Positions 12,004 through 22,453 of a stretch of 64,000 nt of DNA are shown one piece after another. Numbering within the stretch: position 1 is the stretch's first letter; every line of letters begins with the position of its first letter. The stretch lies in assembly GCF_008831285.2 (NCBI RefSeq), contig NC_045150.1, forward strand, positions 4,724,001-4,788,000, given 5' to 3'. The notes beneath the pieces are model-generated. The model ran no database searches. It saw only the letters and a program-made list of their open reading frames with translations, and had not been told where the DNA came from. A program made the position numbers and the translations under genes. Source of the DNA: Nymphaea colorata (taxonomy: Eukaryota; Streptophyta; Magnoliopsida; Nymphaeales; Nymphaeaceae).

Positions 12004-13798
12004 TGCGACCCAACTGTTGAGGGCTGCCGAAGGCGGCCTGGATGCGACCGCTATCCAAAATCATGCTCAGCACGGGCAATCAGAAGGCAAATCTCTGTGC
12101 TCATGTGTTCTGCCTATAGCACCTTCTTCAAGTGTAGGGAGTGAACAGTCACAAAATACCACGATATAGGGGGGGGGGGGACGCGATGGATGATCATGGA
12201 AAGGATATGGGAGATGCAGATGATGTTGGATGATCTGATGGAATTAAGATGGGATGATTTCAGACGGTGAGAAACCTACTGGCCAATGGAACAGTAACTA
12301 GTTGGGTTACTGCGGAGTCACAGGCACAGGGAAGAGGTTGATTAGTTGGATGGCGATCTTCGTCGCCAGCGATCGCCTAGAACCATAGAGCAATACGCCA
12401 CGTCGTAGGGATCAGAGAGGCAAGAGTCCACCGGTGAAGAACCATGTCGTCAGAAGATCAAGCTTCTGTGCGTCCGTCGGTGAAGAAGAGGAAGAACCAT
12501 GTCCTCTTTGTCAAACGCTAGATTTATAGAGTTCTGCTAGAAAATGAGAATCAACCATGGGGGCTGTTTTGATTCAACTGCCGGCGGAATGTGTGTCGCT
12601 GGAATAATCTCATTAAGAGATATTTACAGTCTTCATGAAAACACACAAATGAAAACGTCGTTCTCCCCTTTAAAGCGTAGGGAAGAAGGAGAAGAAGAAA
12701 GACTTGGTTCAATACACTTATCGAACCGGGTCGACGCCCAAAAGCCCGCTCGAGTCCATGAAGAAACCCGGTTCAGCGGTAGACTCAGCAAAAGTGGATC
12801 TGGGTCCCATCCTGGATCCCCCCAAAACAATAAGCAATCCAATCCAAAGCCTTTTACCACTCGGACCGGAAATACAGATGGGCGGGTCCAACCCGCCAGT
12901 ACAATCCAGACCCATATCCGGTTCCCATTGCCCGCCCTGTCCCGCCGAAGTGTCGCCGGTCACTCGGCGTGTTCCACCATACATCCCCACGTGTCCCGCC
13001 TCAAAACTCACCAGTAGTGTCCTGAGTGTGTCCCGCTCAAGTGTCCTCTGTATCACGACGTGTCCCGCATCACTTCTTCCCGTGTCCCACTTTAGAACGT
13101 CTTGGACGCGTACCGGGCTCACCCTTCTTGTTTGTCCATGGCTGTCCTCCATGTCCTGACCGGCTGTCCCACGCGTTCCAGTCTGAACCCAGTTGTACCT
13201 TGTCAAACCTGATTGAGATCCACCCTAGGCCGAGTCTCCCCTCGAGGATGAACTTGCTGCATGCTAAGGCTGAATGGCCTCAGCCACACTGAGCCATCTG
13301 TGCTGGAGAGTTCAACCCATTTGGCCGAGGAACCGGGGTTAACCTCCCTTGGCGAAATGTTGCCCTCTCGACATGGCCTATGCCTCAACATCACTCGCAT
13401 AACCTCCCTTGATCGCAGGAAGCCTCTGTAGCAGGTGACTCTTGGCTGCTTTCACCCGACACTACTGCGCTACTACGAAAGGTCCACTGTGCTAACCTCT
13501 CTCAGCTGCCGCCGTGATGATCGCCCACACTGATAGCCTCACTCGATGTCTGCCCGAGGTTCTCGCATAGGCTCTTAGCCTCACTTGACTGATGCCCTTG
13601 TCGCTGGGGTATAACTCTTACGCGGATAGCCTCCCTTGCATGCGGAGTGGCCGTAGAGAGTGACCATGCGGCGCTTTAGCCTCCCCAACACACGGATGGC
13701 CCTGATGAATGATGAAGAGCTGCCATTGCCCTGGCCTCATACAGCATGGATACGGGTTGTCTCGGCCATCATGTCCGCGCGAAGGTAGGCAAGTATCA
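12004..13798 (-). repeat. 5' LTR of the LTR retrotransposon
   Basis: Direct repeat partner of 4078-5875, with TG...CA ends on the minus strand. It lies next to the primer-binding site and is therefore the 5' LTR, which would hold the element's promoter. Many differences from the other LTR are of the C-to-T kind at CG sites, as expected for long-methylated DNA. A run of nine to ten G residues near 12171 is a likely slippage site. Confidence 0.85.
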
Positions 13799-14138
13799 GA
13801 AAGCTTTTCGGCAAACAATTAGCGGCATCTAGAATGATGTTACTTACACTTTAATCAATGCTCTGTGGGGTGCTTGAAAAAATTTAGGTACAGGTGGGGC
13901 GATGATGTTAATATATCTATGTGTATTTGTATATAAATATATATAGTACTATAGTTAGTTTAGCTAGTTATATGTACACTTAAAATGGTCAGCTTTTGCT
14001 TAGTTCAGCTTACCGAACCGGATGTGTTGTGCTGGAGAAGCACCAGCACTAATGTCAACACGAGTGCAGCAGCCATTTAGAAGCACCCATATGGCATAGG
14101 CGAAAGAGCTTTCACTTCAAGACTTTCACTGATGTTTT

Positions 14139-14198
14139 TAAGTTATATCTTTATCAATGTCCAGTTTGTAAGTTATGTCTTTATCGATGTCCAGCACA
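14139..14198. repeat. 30-bp tandem duplication
   Basis: Two adjacent 30-bp units (14139-14168, 14169-14198) share TAAGTTAT, TCTTTATC and ATGTCCAG with a few substitutions. They lie just left of the CACTA-like subterminal motif and may belong to that element. Confidence 0.75.
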
Positions 14199-14263
14199 TG
14201 TCGGTAAAAGCTAACTCAATTTTTTATTTAATGTCTGGCTGAAAGAGGAAACCCTCACCCTTC

Positions 14264-14330
14264 GAACACTTTATGTTCAAGTTACCTGTCATAATTCGAA
14301 GAGGAACACTTTATGTTCAAGTTACCTGTC
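14264..14330. repeat. 40-bp period tandem duplication with a perfect 27-bp core
   Basis: A 27-bp sequence starting GAACACTTTATGTTCAAG occurs at 14264 and again at 14304 without a mismatch. This points to a recent slippage or unequal exchange event. Confidence 0.85.
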
Positions 14331-14882
14331 AGTACATGTGTCCCGTAGCTCGAAGAGAGCTTGAAACTTGAACGCTGATTGCCGGCCTACCAGCCCCTGT
14401 TCCATCCTTGTTTGTGCAATACCAATATCGATTGTACCATCCCCTTGGGATATGTCAGTTGTGCGTTCATTTTTGAACTCCATGCCAGCGTAATCGCTGT
14501 GAGTGCTCAACATTCGCGTTCAAAACGAGTATGTTAAGCTCTGCTACTGCACTTTAGCTTGAGGCAGTCAGGCAGGCAGAGGGTTACGGCAGAGAGATTC
14601 TCCGAGCCACCACCCTCTCGTAAAACATTTTGCTCGTTTTTTCTTTCGTCTGTGATAAACGCAAGGATAATAACCGTTGTTCGGTTTCATACTCGGCATC
14701 GATCGAACCGTTTTACATACAGAAGGAAGAAACGGAACAAGTCGTCCATTAAACAGAAGGATGTTTTTCACTTTCGCGTTTACACAGGACAAACGCCAAA
14801 AGAAGATCGACAATGTCTCTCCACAAGGGAAGGCACAAATCCTCCGTGTCATCCCCCGTCCCATGATTGACACGTGTCTCCC

Positions 14883-15401
14883 CTATCCAAAGAAATCCTG
14901 GACCCCCTTCCCGGCAAAAACCCGATCGGAAAGCTCAGCGAAGACGGCGTTGACGGTGAGAAGAACGACGGAGGACCCGGCGATGACTGACAGGACAACC
15001 CCCGTCGTGCCGAGGACCTTCCCGAACTCCGGCCACTCGATCATGCGGATCTCCTCCAGGACGCCGGCTAGCGTCTCGCCGGTCGCTGAGCCCTCCTTCT
15101 TGTCCAGCACCGTCGGTGGCTCGGCTTCCTTCCTCTCCCCCTCCCCTGGCTTTTCATCCTGACGTGAAATTCCCTCCGCCTCCTCCGACGATCCCTCCGG
15201 GCTTTCCCCGGTGGAGGACCGCGTGAGCGGGCGGGCTGGGGTCCGCGTGCAGGGAAAGAGGACGCACCGGTCGGAGTTTCGACGGCGGAGGGAGATTTGT
15301 GGGGAGACGCACACGAGGGAGCTCGCGGGAGGAGGGGATAGGGTTTTTCGGCGGGGAAAGGACCGCAGGGAAAGGTAACCAAGACCGAGGGCACACTCCA
15401 T
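14883..15401 (-). CDS. SECE1: SecE subunit of the chloroplast thylakoid Sec translocase
   Basis: Single-exon gene of 172 residues. SecE clamps the SecY channel in the plastid Sec1 translocase, which inserts and exports proteins across the thylakoid membrane. Residues 1-55 are rich in Ser, Arg and Pro and poor in acid, like a transit peptide. An acidic linker follows (about 65-105). The conserved core starts at EEIRMIEWPEFGKVLGTTG (117-135), with the SecE hallmark EWP at 122-124. One membrane segment lies at about 131-154. The C-terminus, AELSDRVFAGKGVQDFF, is nearly diagnostic of plant plastid SecE. The ATG at 15401 is the first in frame. The gene is transcribed away from MOCS2B, with 3.1 kb between their starts. 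Confidence 0.93.
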   Translation of the reverse strand: MECALGLGYLSLRSFPRRKTLSPPPASSLVCVSPQISLRRRNSDRCVLFPCTRTPARPLTRSSTGESPEGSSEEAEGISRQDEKPGEGERKEAEPPTVLDKKEGSATGETLAGVLEEIRMIEWPEFGKVLGTTGVVLSVIAGSSVVLLTVNAVFAELSDRVFAGKGVQDFFG

Positions 15402-16407
15402 TCTTCGCCGATGTCGGGGCGATCGGAGGGAATTGACACCCCGAACACGCCACTTATCAATGTGAAAGGAAAATTTCTATGCAGGACTATCATTTCCATG
15501 TATTTACCAGCAGCCACCATCGTTAAAGAATGGCTAGAGAACGTCATTGTTCGCAAGTAATTGGATAGCAAACTTACGCTTCTTTCTCCCAATCATTGAA
15601 AGCAGGCATAGTAATTAAAATGAGGGAATGCAAATCTATTCCACGAATCATCCCTCCCCACAAATATGAGATAGTATTGTTCCTGTAAAATGAAATTTAT
15701 GTGGTTGATTCATTTTTTAACATTTTTTGAGCATTTTCACATGAAAATAAACTAGGAAGCAAGTACCTCATTCTGGGTCTTTGGCAGGTGAGAGTGCAGA
15801 GTTGCTTCTTCTGAAGCCTTTCTTAAGTTTGGGGCATACACACACACAAATATGCAAACATGGTGCAACATGCATGATGCATGCATAGTGTATCAGATTT
15901 ACCTTTGCAATTGGTGAATAGTGTGTCACGTCTTACGACACAATAATAAAGCAGGCGCAGCCAGTGTAATCGATGCATACCTTAAGCCTTGACCTGTCCT
16001 GCGCATATATGTTTTGTACTCTTATCAAAGTAATGGGTCAATCGGTGTACTGTGCAAAACACACATAGCATGTGTATAGCCCGTAGCCGGAAAATAAATA
16101 TAGATAAATCATGGCACAGTAACTATATAAAAGTGCATGACATACTTCAAAGGCTCAACATCTGTTGTTTCTTTTTTGTCAGGATTCAATAGACCAAGGC
16201 AGCAGGTTGATAAGAGGGTTTGGCTCACATCATACTGAGAAGTTTTGTAGATCGTCACATCCACTCGTAATTGTCATCTATTCAATAATTTAATTAAATA
16301 TGTTGTAGAAGCTGAAAATCAAGGTCATATTTCTAGGCCTTTGTCTTATGAGAATGTGGATTAAGAAAAAGAAGATCTTTGACCATTGCATATCTCTCTC
16401 TCTCTCT

Positions 16408-16463
<56 letters not shown>

Positions 16464-16722
16464 CATCAGTTGCTAGAACATGGTTGCATGAAAACAAGTA
16501 CGCATGATGGTGATAGAAAATGATTAAACGTGAAATTCTTATGATGGTGATAGATCCCCTTCACAGAATCTTGACAGCCATCAAAGTTATGGTCTTTGAA
16601 AAGCAAATATTTTTCTAAATGATTAAACGTGAAATTCTTCATGTCCTTAGACTTTAAGATCATCATCTAACTAAGCTTACAAAATTAGATGTTCTTGATG
16701 AAGCATAAATATGACTTATAAA

Positions 16723-16907
16723 CTATGCCATATGGAATCTTCAAAAAAGGGGCAACACCCACGTTGACGCGATCACCGGTGTGGCCCCGACATGCACCTC
16801 AACCGCACCATCATATATTCACTTTCAAAATTTTGTCCCTTTCTTATTTTCTTCTCTTTCTTAATTTATAGTAATAAAAGTTTAAAAAATGACAGATTAA
16901 ACTCAAC

Positions 16908-16942
<35 letters not shown>

Positions 16943-17014
16943 TATCGCTGCACACTTACACCCAAGTTTTCTGAGATGTGCTGCACTACCACACCCTACA
17001 CCCATGTCACATAG
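16723..17014. mobile_element. Small hAT-type non-autonomous element with 8-bp target duplication
   Basis: The element begins CTATGCCATATGG and ends CCATGTCACATAG, imperfect inverted repeats of each other. It is flanked by a perfect 8-bp direct repeat, CTTATAAA (16715-16722 and 17015-17022). An 8-bp duplication is the signature of hAT transposition. The 292-bp body is AT-rich, includes an (AT)n run and encodes nothing. Confidence 0.75.
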
Positions 17015-17717
17015 CTTATAAAAATAATGAACTGCTTTATAGAATCAGGTTCCGACACAATTTTGGCATCAATGCCAACTGAAGGGGGATCTAATAAACC
17101 CTTACTGTATCATAGAATAGTATAATGCAAATGCAGAAAGTGTGATGCCATTGGTGTTTCAAAGCGTTAAATCAATTTAAATCATCAAACAAAGAACCGT
17201 AAGGTTGTATTAGGGAGATTTAAAATTTCTTGTTTTGAGAGCACATAAATTACACTTCGGGATCCTAGCTGTACTGTTGATCACAATTCGGGATCCTAGA
17301 AGAAAAAAGACTTACATGAATAATAATGAGTGAAAACAAATGCAAAATAAAAGCCACAATTTGAAAAAAAAAAAAAATACTTCAGTGATTCATTCAGTAA
17401 ATACACAACTAAATCCTCCTCCCCCTTTTTCAACCAGACAAGTAAAGACAAAAGCTTATTGCACTACAATACTCACGTAACTAACCTTCCAATAGCCTAT
17501 TAAAACTAATTCTGAAATCAACCCTTCAAATAACTTATGAGTTCTGATCACCCACTTCTTTTCTTTCTCTTATCTTTCTCAAGAACTTAAGGCATTTGAG
17601 AAGCAGATGAAAAGAAAATGCCAAATAACACCTCATGCCACTTGTGCAGCCCAAAAATAAAATAAAAGAATACGTGATAGGCAAGACAAAAATCACACAA
17701 AATAAAAACTAAACCAA

Positions 17718-18001
17718 CTGTAACCAACAAGAGAAATTATATGCACAAACCTGTACACAATTGTATGTTAAGAGTGGGCTAACGAGTAGGCCAAAGGTTC
17801 ACGTGTCACGCACCTGTAACCAACCAGAGAAGTTATATGCACAAACCTGTACACAATAGTATGTCAGAGTGGGCTAACGAGTAGGCGAAAAGTTCACGTA
17901 TACGCACCTGTAACCAACCAGAAAAGTTATATGCACAAACCTGTACACAATAGTATGTCTTGAGCTAACTAACTAACTAGTAAGCCAAAGGTTCACGTGC
18001 C
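17718..18001. repeat. Three-copy ~95-bp tandem repeat upstream of MOCS2B
   Basis: Three units start at 17718, 17814 and 17908, each opening CTGTAACCAAC and containing ATATGCACAAACCTGTACAC. Each ends with a TTCACGT segment; in units 1 and 3 this is a full CACGTG G-box (17800-17805, 17994-17999). Unit 3 has a small TAAC expansion. The array ends about 480 bp before the MOCS2B start codon, so it could affect that promoter. Whether it does is inference. Confidence 0.85.
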
Positions 18002-18423
18002 ATCCGTTGTGCGTGGTAGGTGAGAGGCAACACAAAAATCATAAATACCAAAAAGAGAAAAATACCTAATCGTACAACAGACGTGCTGGATTTTTAAGTC
18101 AAAAGTGTAATTAGAATGTATGGGAAACTTTCCAGCATATACTGAATAAAAATAGTAACTAGCTTCTTGATAAATTTATTAACTAAAAGAACTTTAACAA
18201 ATCTGCTGATCTTAAAAAATAAATAAATAAATTACATACTCTTTTTTTATTTTATCGGTACCCTCCATGCTATAGATATTAAACCTTATTTTTCTGTTGG
18301 TAACATTCAAAAATATGTTTATAATCGCAGATGATAGTAAGCCCCGATTAGTTACCGAGGAAGAGGACGATTAACAATGATCGAGCACCCACTAGACAGA
18401 CCGGCTGACGCTAGCGGCATCGT

Positions 18424-18435
18424 TATATGTATATA
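18424..18435 (+). promoter_or_regulatory. TATA-like element of MOCS2B
   Basis: TATATGTATATA lies about 50-60 bp before the proposed start codon at 18484. If used as a TATA box, transcription would start near 18460, which would leave the in-frame ATG at 18427 outside the mRNA and favour the ATG at 18484. Confidence 0.45.
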
Positions 18436-18483
18436 CAGAGAAGAAGAAGGAAGGGGGAAGGGCGTGCTGCGTGGAGGGTGAAC

Positions 18484-19101
18484 ATGGCTGCACAGAACCC
18501 TAGCGCAGAACCAGAAGAAAGTGGAGGAGAAGGAGGCGGAGAGGAAGACCTGACGCTAGTTGAGATCCTCGAGGACTCCGTCCCCATCGACATCGCGAAG
18601 CATATGAGGTTCGTGCGTCACCATAGCTGCGGTGCTATTGCCACCTTCGCCGGAACCACCCGTTCGACGTTCGCCGGCAAGGCCGTCCTCCGCCTCATCT
18701 ACGAGGCCTACGCCCCGATGGCCGTCAAGCGTCTCCTGTCCATCGCCTCTGCCTCCCGGTCCCGCTGGCCCGTCCGATCTGTATCCATCGCCCACCGCCT
18801 CGGGACCGTCGCCGTCGGCGAGGAGAGCGTCTTCATCGCCGTCTCCTCCGTGCATCGCGACGCCTCCCTCGCAGCCGTCCGATTCATCATCGACGAGATT
18901 AAGGCGTCGGTTCCGATCTGGAAGAAGGAGGTCTTCGTGGATGGCGAGGTGTGGAAGGAGAACTCGGAGTTCTTCCGGTTCCGGGAAACGGCCGGCGAGG
19001 GGCAGATAGGGTCTGACGACGGAAAGGACAAGTCAGTAAATAGCGATAAGAGCCGGGGATGTAGCTGCCACACCAAGGTAAAAGTCACAGAGTACAGTTA
19101 A
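18484..19101 (+). CDS. MOCS2B: Molybdopterin synthase catalytic (large) subunit, MoaE/MOCS2B
   Basis: Single-exon gene of 205 residues, close to the usual plant length. With the small subunit MOCS2A it converts cyclic pyranopterin monophosphate to molybdopterin, the second step of molybdenum cofactor synthesis, in the cytosol. The MoaE fold is visible from about residue 30 to 165: GAIATFAGTTR (50-60), the SIAHRLGTVAVGE strand (101-113), SSVHRDASLAAVRF (121-134) and VPIWKKEVFVDGEVW (143-157). The last contains the lysines that correspond to the MoaE active site. An acidic Gly/Glu-rich N-terminal tail and a Cys-containing tail (CSCH) flank the domain. I chose ATG 18484 over the in-frame ATG at 18427 because the latter adds a basic, unconserved stretch and sits in the TATA-like site. 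GC-rich codon use contrasts with the AT-rich flanks. Confidence 0.95.
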   Translation: MAAQNPSAEPEESGGEGGGEEDLTLVEILEDSVPIDIAKHMRFVRHHSCGAIATFAGTTRSTFAGKAVLRLIYEAYAPMAVKRLLSIASASRSRWPVRSVSIAHRLGTVAVGEESVFIAVSSVHRDASLAAVRFIIDEIKASVPIWKKEVFVDGEVWKENSEFFRFRETAGEGQIGSDDGKDKSVNSDKSRGCSCHTKVKVTEYS

Positions 19102-22100
19102 GGCAAAGTAAGTGGGGGACTGTTCGGCTCTTTTTTTTGTACTGGATGACTTGAATATCCTCGTTTATGCTAAAGTTTGCAAAATGTTCGGACTCCGACG
19201 TTATAGCGTACCTCTATACAATAACGTGAATAGAAGCTCAAGAAGATGCCAAAATAAATTTTGGTTTTCCGGGTTATCCTAAATTATTTTTTCTTTCCAA
19301 AAATTTCTATTTTTGAGCTTATTGTTGAATAGATATAAAAAGAACAGACATCTTCATGTACATTAACCATTTAGCGTGGGCACATTATAGTTCTCCCAAA
19401 CTACTCTTCGTCCCGTTTGTCCTGATAGGTCTTTGTTTTCTTCGGCGATCACCTTCCTTCTCTTCCTATACACATTTGTATATTCGAATGCAAGCCTACC
19501 AATCACAGTTTCTTCAAGACGTTCAGAAGCATATCATCTCAAACTCTCTCTTGGTTTTCCCGAGAAGGAGAGGGCCAAACAAAGGAGAAGAGGTCCTGTT
19601 TTACTTGACAACCAGGAGGATTTGATCCCTCTCTTTAAGTTCTTTTCCACCTCTGGTCTACAGCTATACCTGTCTCGTATACGACTGTGGTTGCCGAAGC
19701 TCTGTTTAACAACCAACGAAAGTCTCACTCTCCATCATTAAGAGCTACCGCAAAGGAGATGGAGACAATATATACAAGTGAACTAATGTTGCATGTAAGT
19801 AGGAATGTCAAACAAGGTTCGACGAACATTTTTTAATAGGATATGGAAAAAAAAATTGACATCCCATTAAAATTCAGAACATTCGATTGGATTTGGATTC
19901 GGATTTAAGTAACTATTGATTGGATGTGGAATCAGATAGTTTTAAATAAATAACATATGTCTATAGTATGGCTTGGATTCGGTTTAAAACTCGGAATTTG
20001 ATCAGATGTTAATCTAAAAATTGGATTCAGATTATGAATTTGGATAACAAATTTAGACATGGTATTAGATTTTTCTTCGCCCGAATTGGAATATGAATAT
20101 GCATCCGAACATATAAATATCCAAAAAGGTGATATGTTTAGGTACTTATTCGGATCTGATATGTTGACGTCTCTATACAGAACTCCAAAACAAGCATTGA
20201 GCTTTAGGAAATCTCAATTAAGTCAATTATGTCTTTTACAAAATTTTTAATTTAAACAACAAAAAAGACCATTATGCCTCGTTAGACTATTTAACAATAC
20301 ATGAACCGAAGAAGTCGAACCTGAATCATTTTCCCTATGAAGGAAGGTCCTTATTCTTCACCAATGATTCTAACCAGGATTTTTGCATCCTTCCATGGAT
20401 GGTTTTGATTATGAATGCATTAATAGAGCTGCGGAGAAAGGCAATATGTACGAAGTTTTCAACTTTGTTGACCCCTAAAACGTTGGAATCAACACAACTG
20501 AGTTGGTTGCCCTTTTTAACTAACTAGCATTTTGAAGAATTTTTGAACAACTGCACACACGTCTAATCCAATAATATGGTAGAAATTTTTGAAAAATCCA
20601 ACATTAAATCAAGAGGGACCTCGACCTTAGTTGCTTTTGTTGTTGAAAACTGCTTTTCGATTTCCTTAGAAATGGAGGTCGTAACATTCCGTTCTCAAGC
20701 TCCGACTCGGACGGGCCAATAAACATATCGTGGAGAGGGAGACATCAAGATTCAAGACGAATCCCTCTCATAAAAGCAATAACAATATTCATTGCAGGCC
20801 TCTAAGATCCGTTTTCTCCCCATTGATGTGATGGACAAACATTTTGTTCTTCCCTGCCTACTCTTGGAATTGTTTTATGTTGCCAAACTCTACTAGTTTT
20901 TCAAGTTTACTAAACTCTTCTAACAGATAACAAGTATAAAGAATGAGCACGATTTTGCTCGATTGATTTGACAAGTAAAAATATGACAAAACCAATAATA
21001 TTTGGAATCAACCCCCAAAGGGTGTAGCATATGTGATTGGACTAGCAGGCCAAAAAAAACTCAATTCTTATAAGTGTTATACACTGCTGATGATGAATGA
21101 ATGTCATTTTAGTTGACAAGTATCTCACTCTCCACTCAAGTTTCAAAATATCCCTGAACCACAATGGCAGAGGAAAATGGAAAGAGGTTTTAACCTCTTT
21201 AAATATTTACGGTGCTCCCTCACATTCAAATAATAAAAATTTAAATAGTGGAAAATTAAATTTCAAAAAATTAAAATTTTAAATGATAGGGAAAGTGAAA
21301 TAGGACTGCTTGTTTTCTAGTTTTACAGAAGTGATATTACATTCTTTTAATGCTGAGAGAACCAACTACTTTTTCCTCGAAATGATAAACCACGAGATAC
21401 ACATTCAAATAATAAAAATCAAAATATTGCAAATTTAAAATTGCATAGTTAAATTTTAAATGATAGGAAAGTGAAATAAGACAGATTATTTTCTCGTTTT
21501 GCCGATCCTTGTCAAATTCTGGTAGGCATCGTTTGACAGACTAATGGGGGCATTGCGGGTTTTGTTTGGCAAGCACCGTTTGTCATACGAAGGGTGCCCT
21601 GTGATAGCGTGCGTGTCGCAAATAAATGGAATGGCGACCGACCACCAGCGATCTAGATTACCAGAAAAAAATGGAAAATCGTTTTCTTTTCCATCACAAA
21701 AATCGCCTTTCAGATAGGTGACTCGCCGGTTGATCCAATCTGCCGGAACGCTTTGAAAACCTGCTAATTAGGTTCCATTGTTTGCCTTGTGTTTACATTT
21801 ATTTTTCGGTCAATAAACGGTTGGCGGCCTTAACCGCACCAGCCTCTTCACTGCAAACCAACTGCATTTGCAGCCATTTAACAATAAGCATCTGCTTTAA
21901 CCCGTATCTTCATATATCACCATAGGTTCACAAGGATGACATAGATACCTTTGTGAAGGCATCGGCCGGAAATAAACCGGTGTTTCTCAGGTGGTACAGC
22001 AGAACCCGCTCCTAAACCTTAAATAATTACTTCAGAATGAGAAGCGGACCTTGTTGATCGGATCTCAACAAACACTGCCATATTAAGAAAGACATAAGCA

Positions 22101-22453
22101 GAATGCCACTGTGCCGATTATCGTACAAATTTCAAAAATTGGTCAGCTTCAAGTGAAGCCACAAAATGGGCGCGTAAAGAATCAACATTACAAGTTAACC
22201 CCGTCAAAGGTGTAACATCTATATGAACGCCACACAGGTCCTACTCTTTAAGCTTCCAGTTCTGCTCATTTTTCAAATTCAGATTCGAAGTGCTCTCCCA
22301 CCCCTCTCGTCTGTAGCCAATTTCAGGTGAAACGGACACGAACCAGAAGCTGGAGAATCACTTACCACTTATCTTTCTATATAAAAATGAGAGATGCTCA
22401 CGATAAGAAGCCACGCTCCATGCTTCAGATTGTTCGACTGTTTAAGGCCTGTG
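19102..22453. other. Intergenic region between convergent MOCS2B and RPN13
   Basis: No gene is recognised. The first few hundred bases should hold the MOCS2B 3' UTR and the last few hundred the RPN13 3' UTR. The stretch 19800-20190, with many GGATTCGGA-like words and TGTCAA/TTGACG edges, resembles a decayed hAT-type element like that at 51050-51440. Also present are a perfect 9-bp-arm hairpin (AAAGAGGTT, 21181-21200) and a diverged 100-bp direct repeat (21221 and 21400). Confidence 0.5.
21221..21502. repeat. Diverged ~100-bp direct repeat
   Basis: The words ACATTCAAATAATAAAAAT, TTTTAAATGATAGG and AAAGTGAAATA occur in the same order starting near 21222 and again near 21400, about 180 bp apart. 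Between and after the copies are GTTTTCTAGTTTT and ATTTTCTCGTTTT. It looks like an old local duplication of AT-rich, probably transposon-derived, sequence. Confidence 0.65.

Larger units (their letters stand above)
4078..13798 (-). mobile_element. Non-autonomous LTR retrotransposon with decayed gag and no visible pol
   Basis: Two direct repeats of about 1.8 kb flank 6.1 kb of internal DNA. The orientation is minus, fixed by the primer-binding site beside the right repeat and the polypurine tract beside the left one. Each repeat has TG...CA ends on the minus strand. Inside, from 5' to 3', are a 3.1-kb leader, a frameshifted gag with a gypsy-style zinc knuckle, and an unrecognised ORF that runs to the polypurine tract. 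I see no reverse transcriptase, RNase H, integrase or protease motif. This fits the TR-GAG/LARD class, dependent on a partner element. LTRs differ at roughly one base in eight in the stretch I compared by eye, so it is old. No 5-bp target duplication is evident (AGTGT left, GAAAG right). Confidence 0.85.
13799..14882. other. Region between the LTR element and SECE1
   Basis: No gene is recognised. It holds two short tandem duplications (listed separately) and a CACTA-like motif TGTCGGTAAAAG near 14199. The last 300 bp, nearest SECE1, are probably that gene's 3' untranslated region. Open frames on both strands here show no known motif. Confidence 0.5.
15402..18423. other. Intergenic region between divergent SECE1 and MOCS2B
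   Basis: This 3-kb stretch holds both promoters and no gene I can recognise. It contains a (TC)n(TA)n microsatellite at 16393-16459, a small hAT-type element (16723-17014), a triple tandem repeat (17718-18001) and AT-rich sequence. A 23-bp stretch beginning AAATGATTAAACGTG is repeated at about 16517 and 16617, with GATGGTGATAG near it at 16505 and 16540. Confidence 0.6.

Noticed and set aside
14559-14873. Overlapping ORFs of about 100 codons on both strands
   Set aside because: They lie next to the SECE1 stop codon in probable 3' UTR, overlap each other and show no conserved motif.
18427-18483. Upstream in-frame ATG extending MOCS2B by 19 residues
   Set aside because: The extension is basic and unconserved and the ATG falls in a TATA-like sequence, so it is probably upstream of the transcription start.
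19801-20190. Candidate hAT element with TGTCAA/TTGACG edges
   Set aside because: The edges are plausible but I could not find a matching 8-bp duplication, so it is mentioned only in the intergenic entry.
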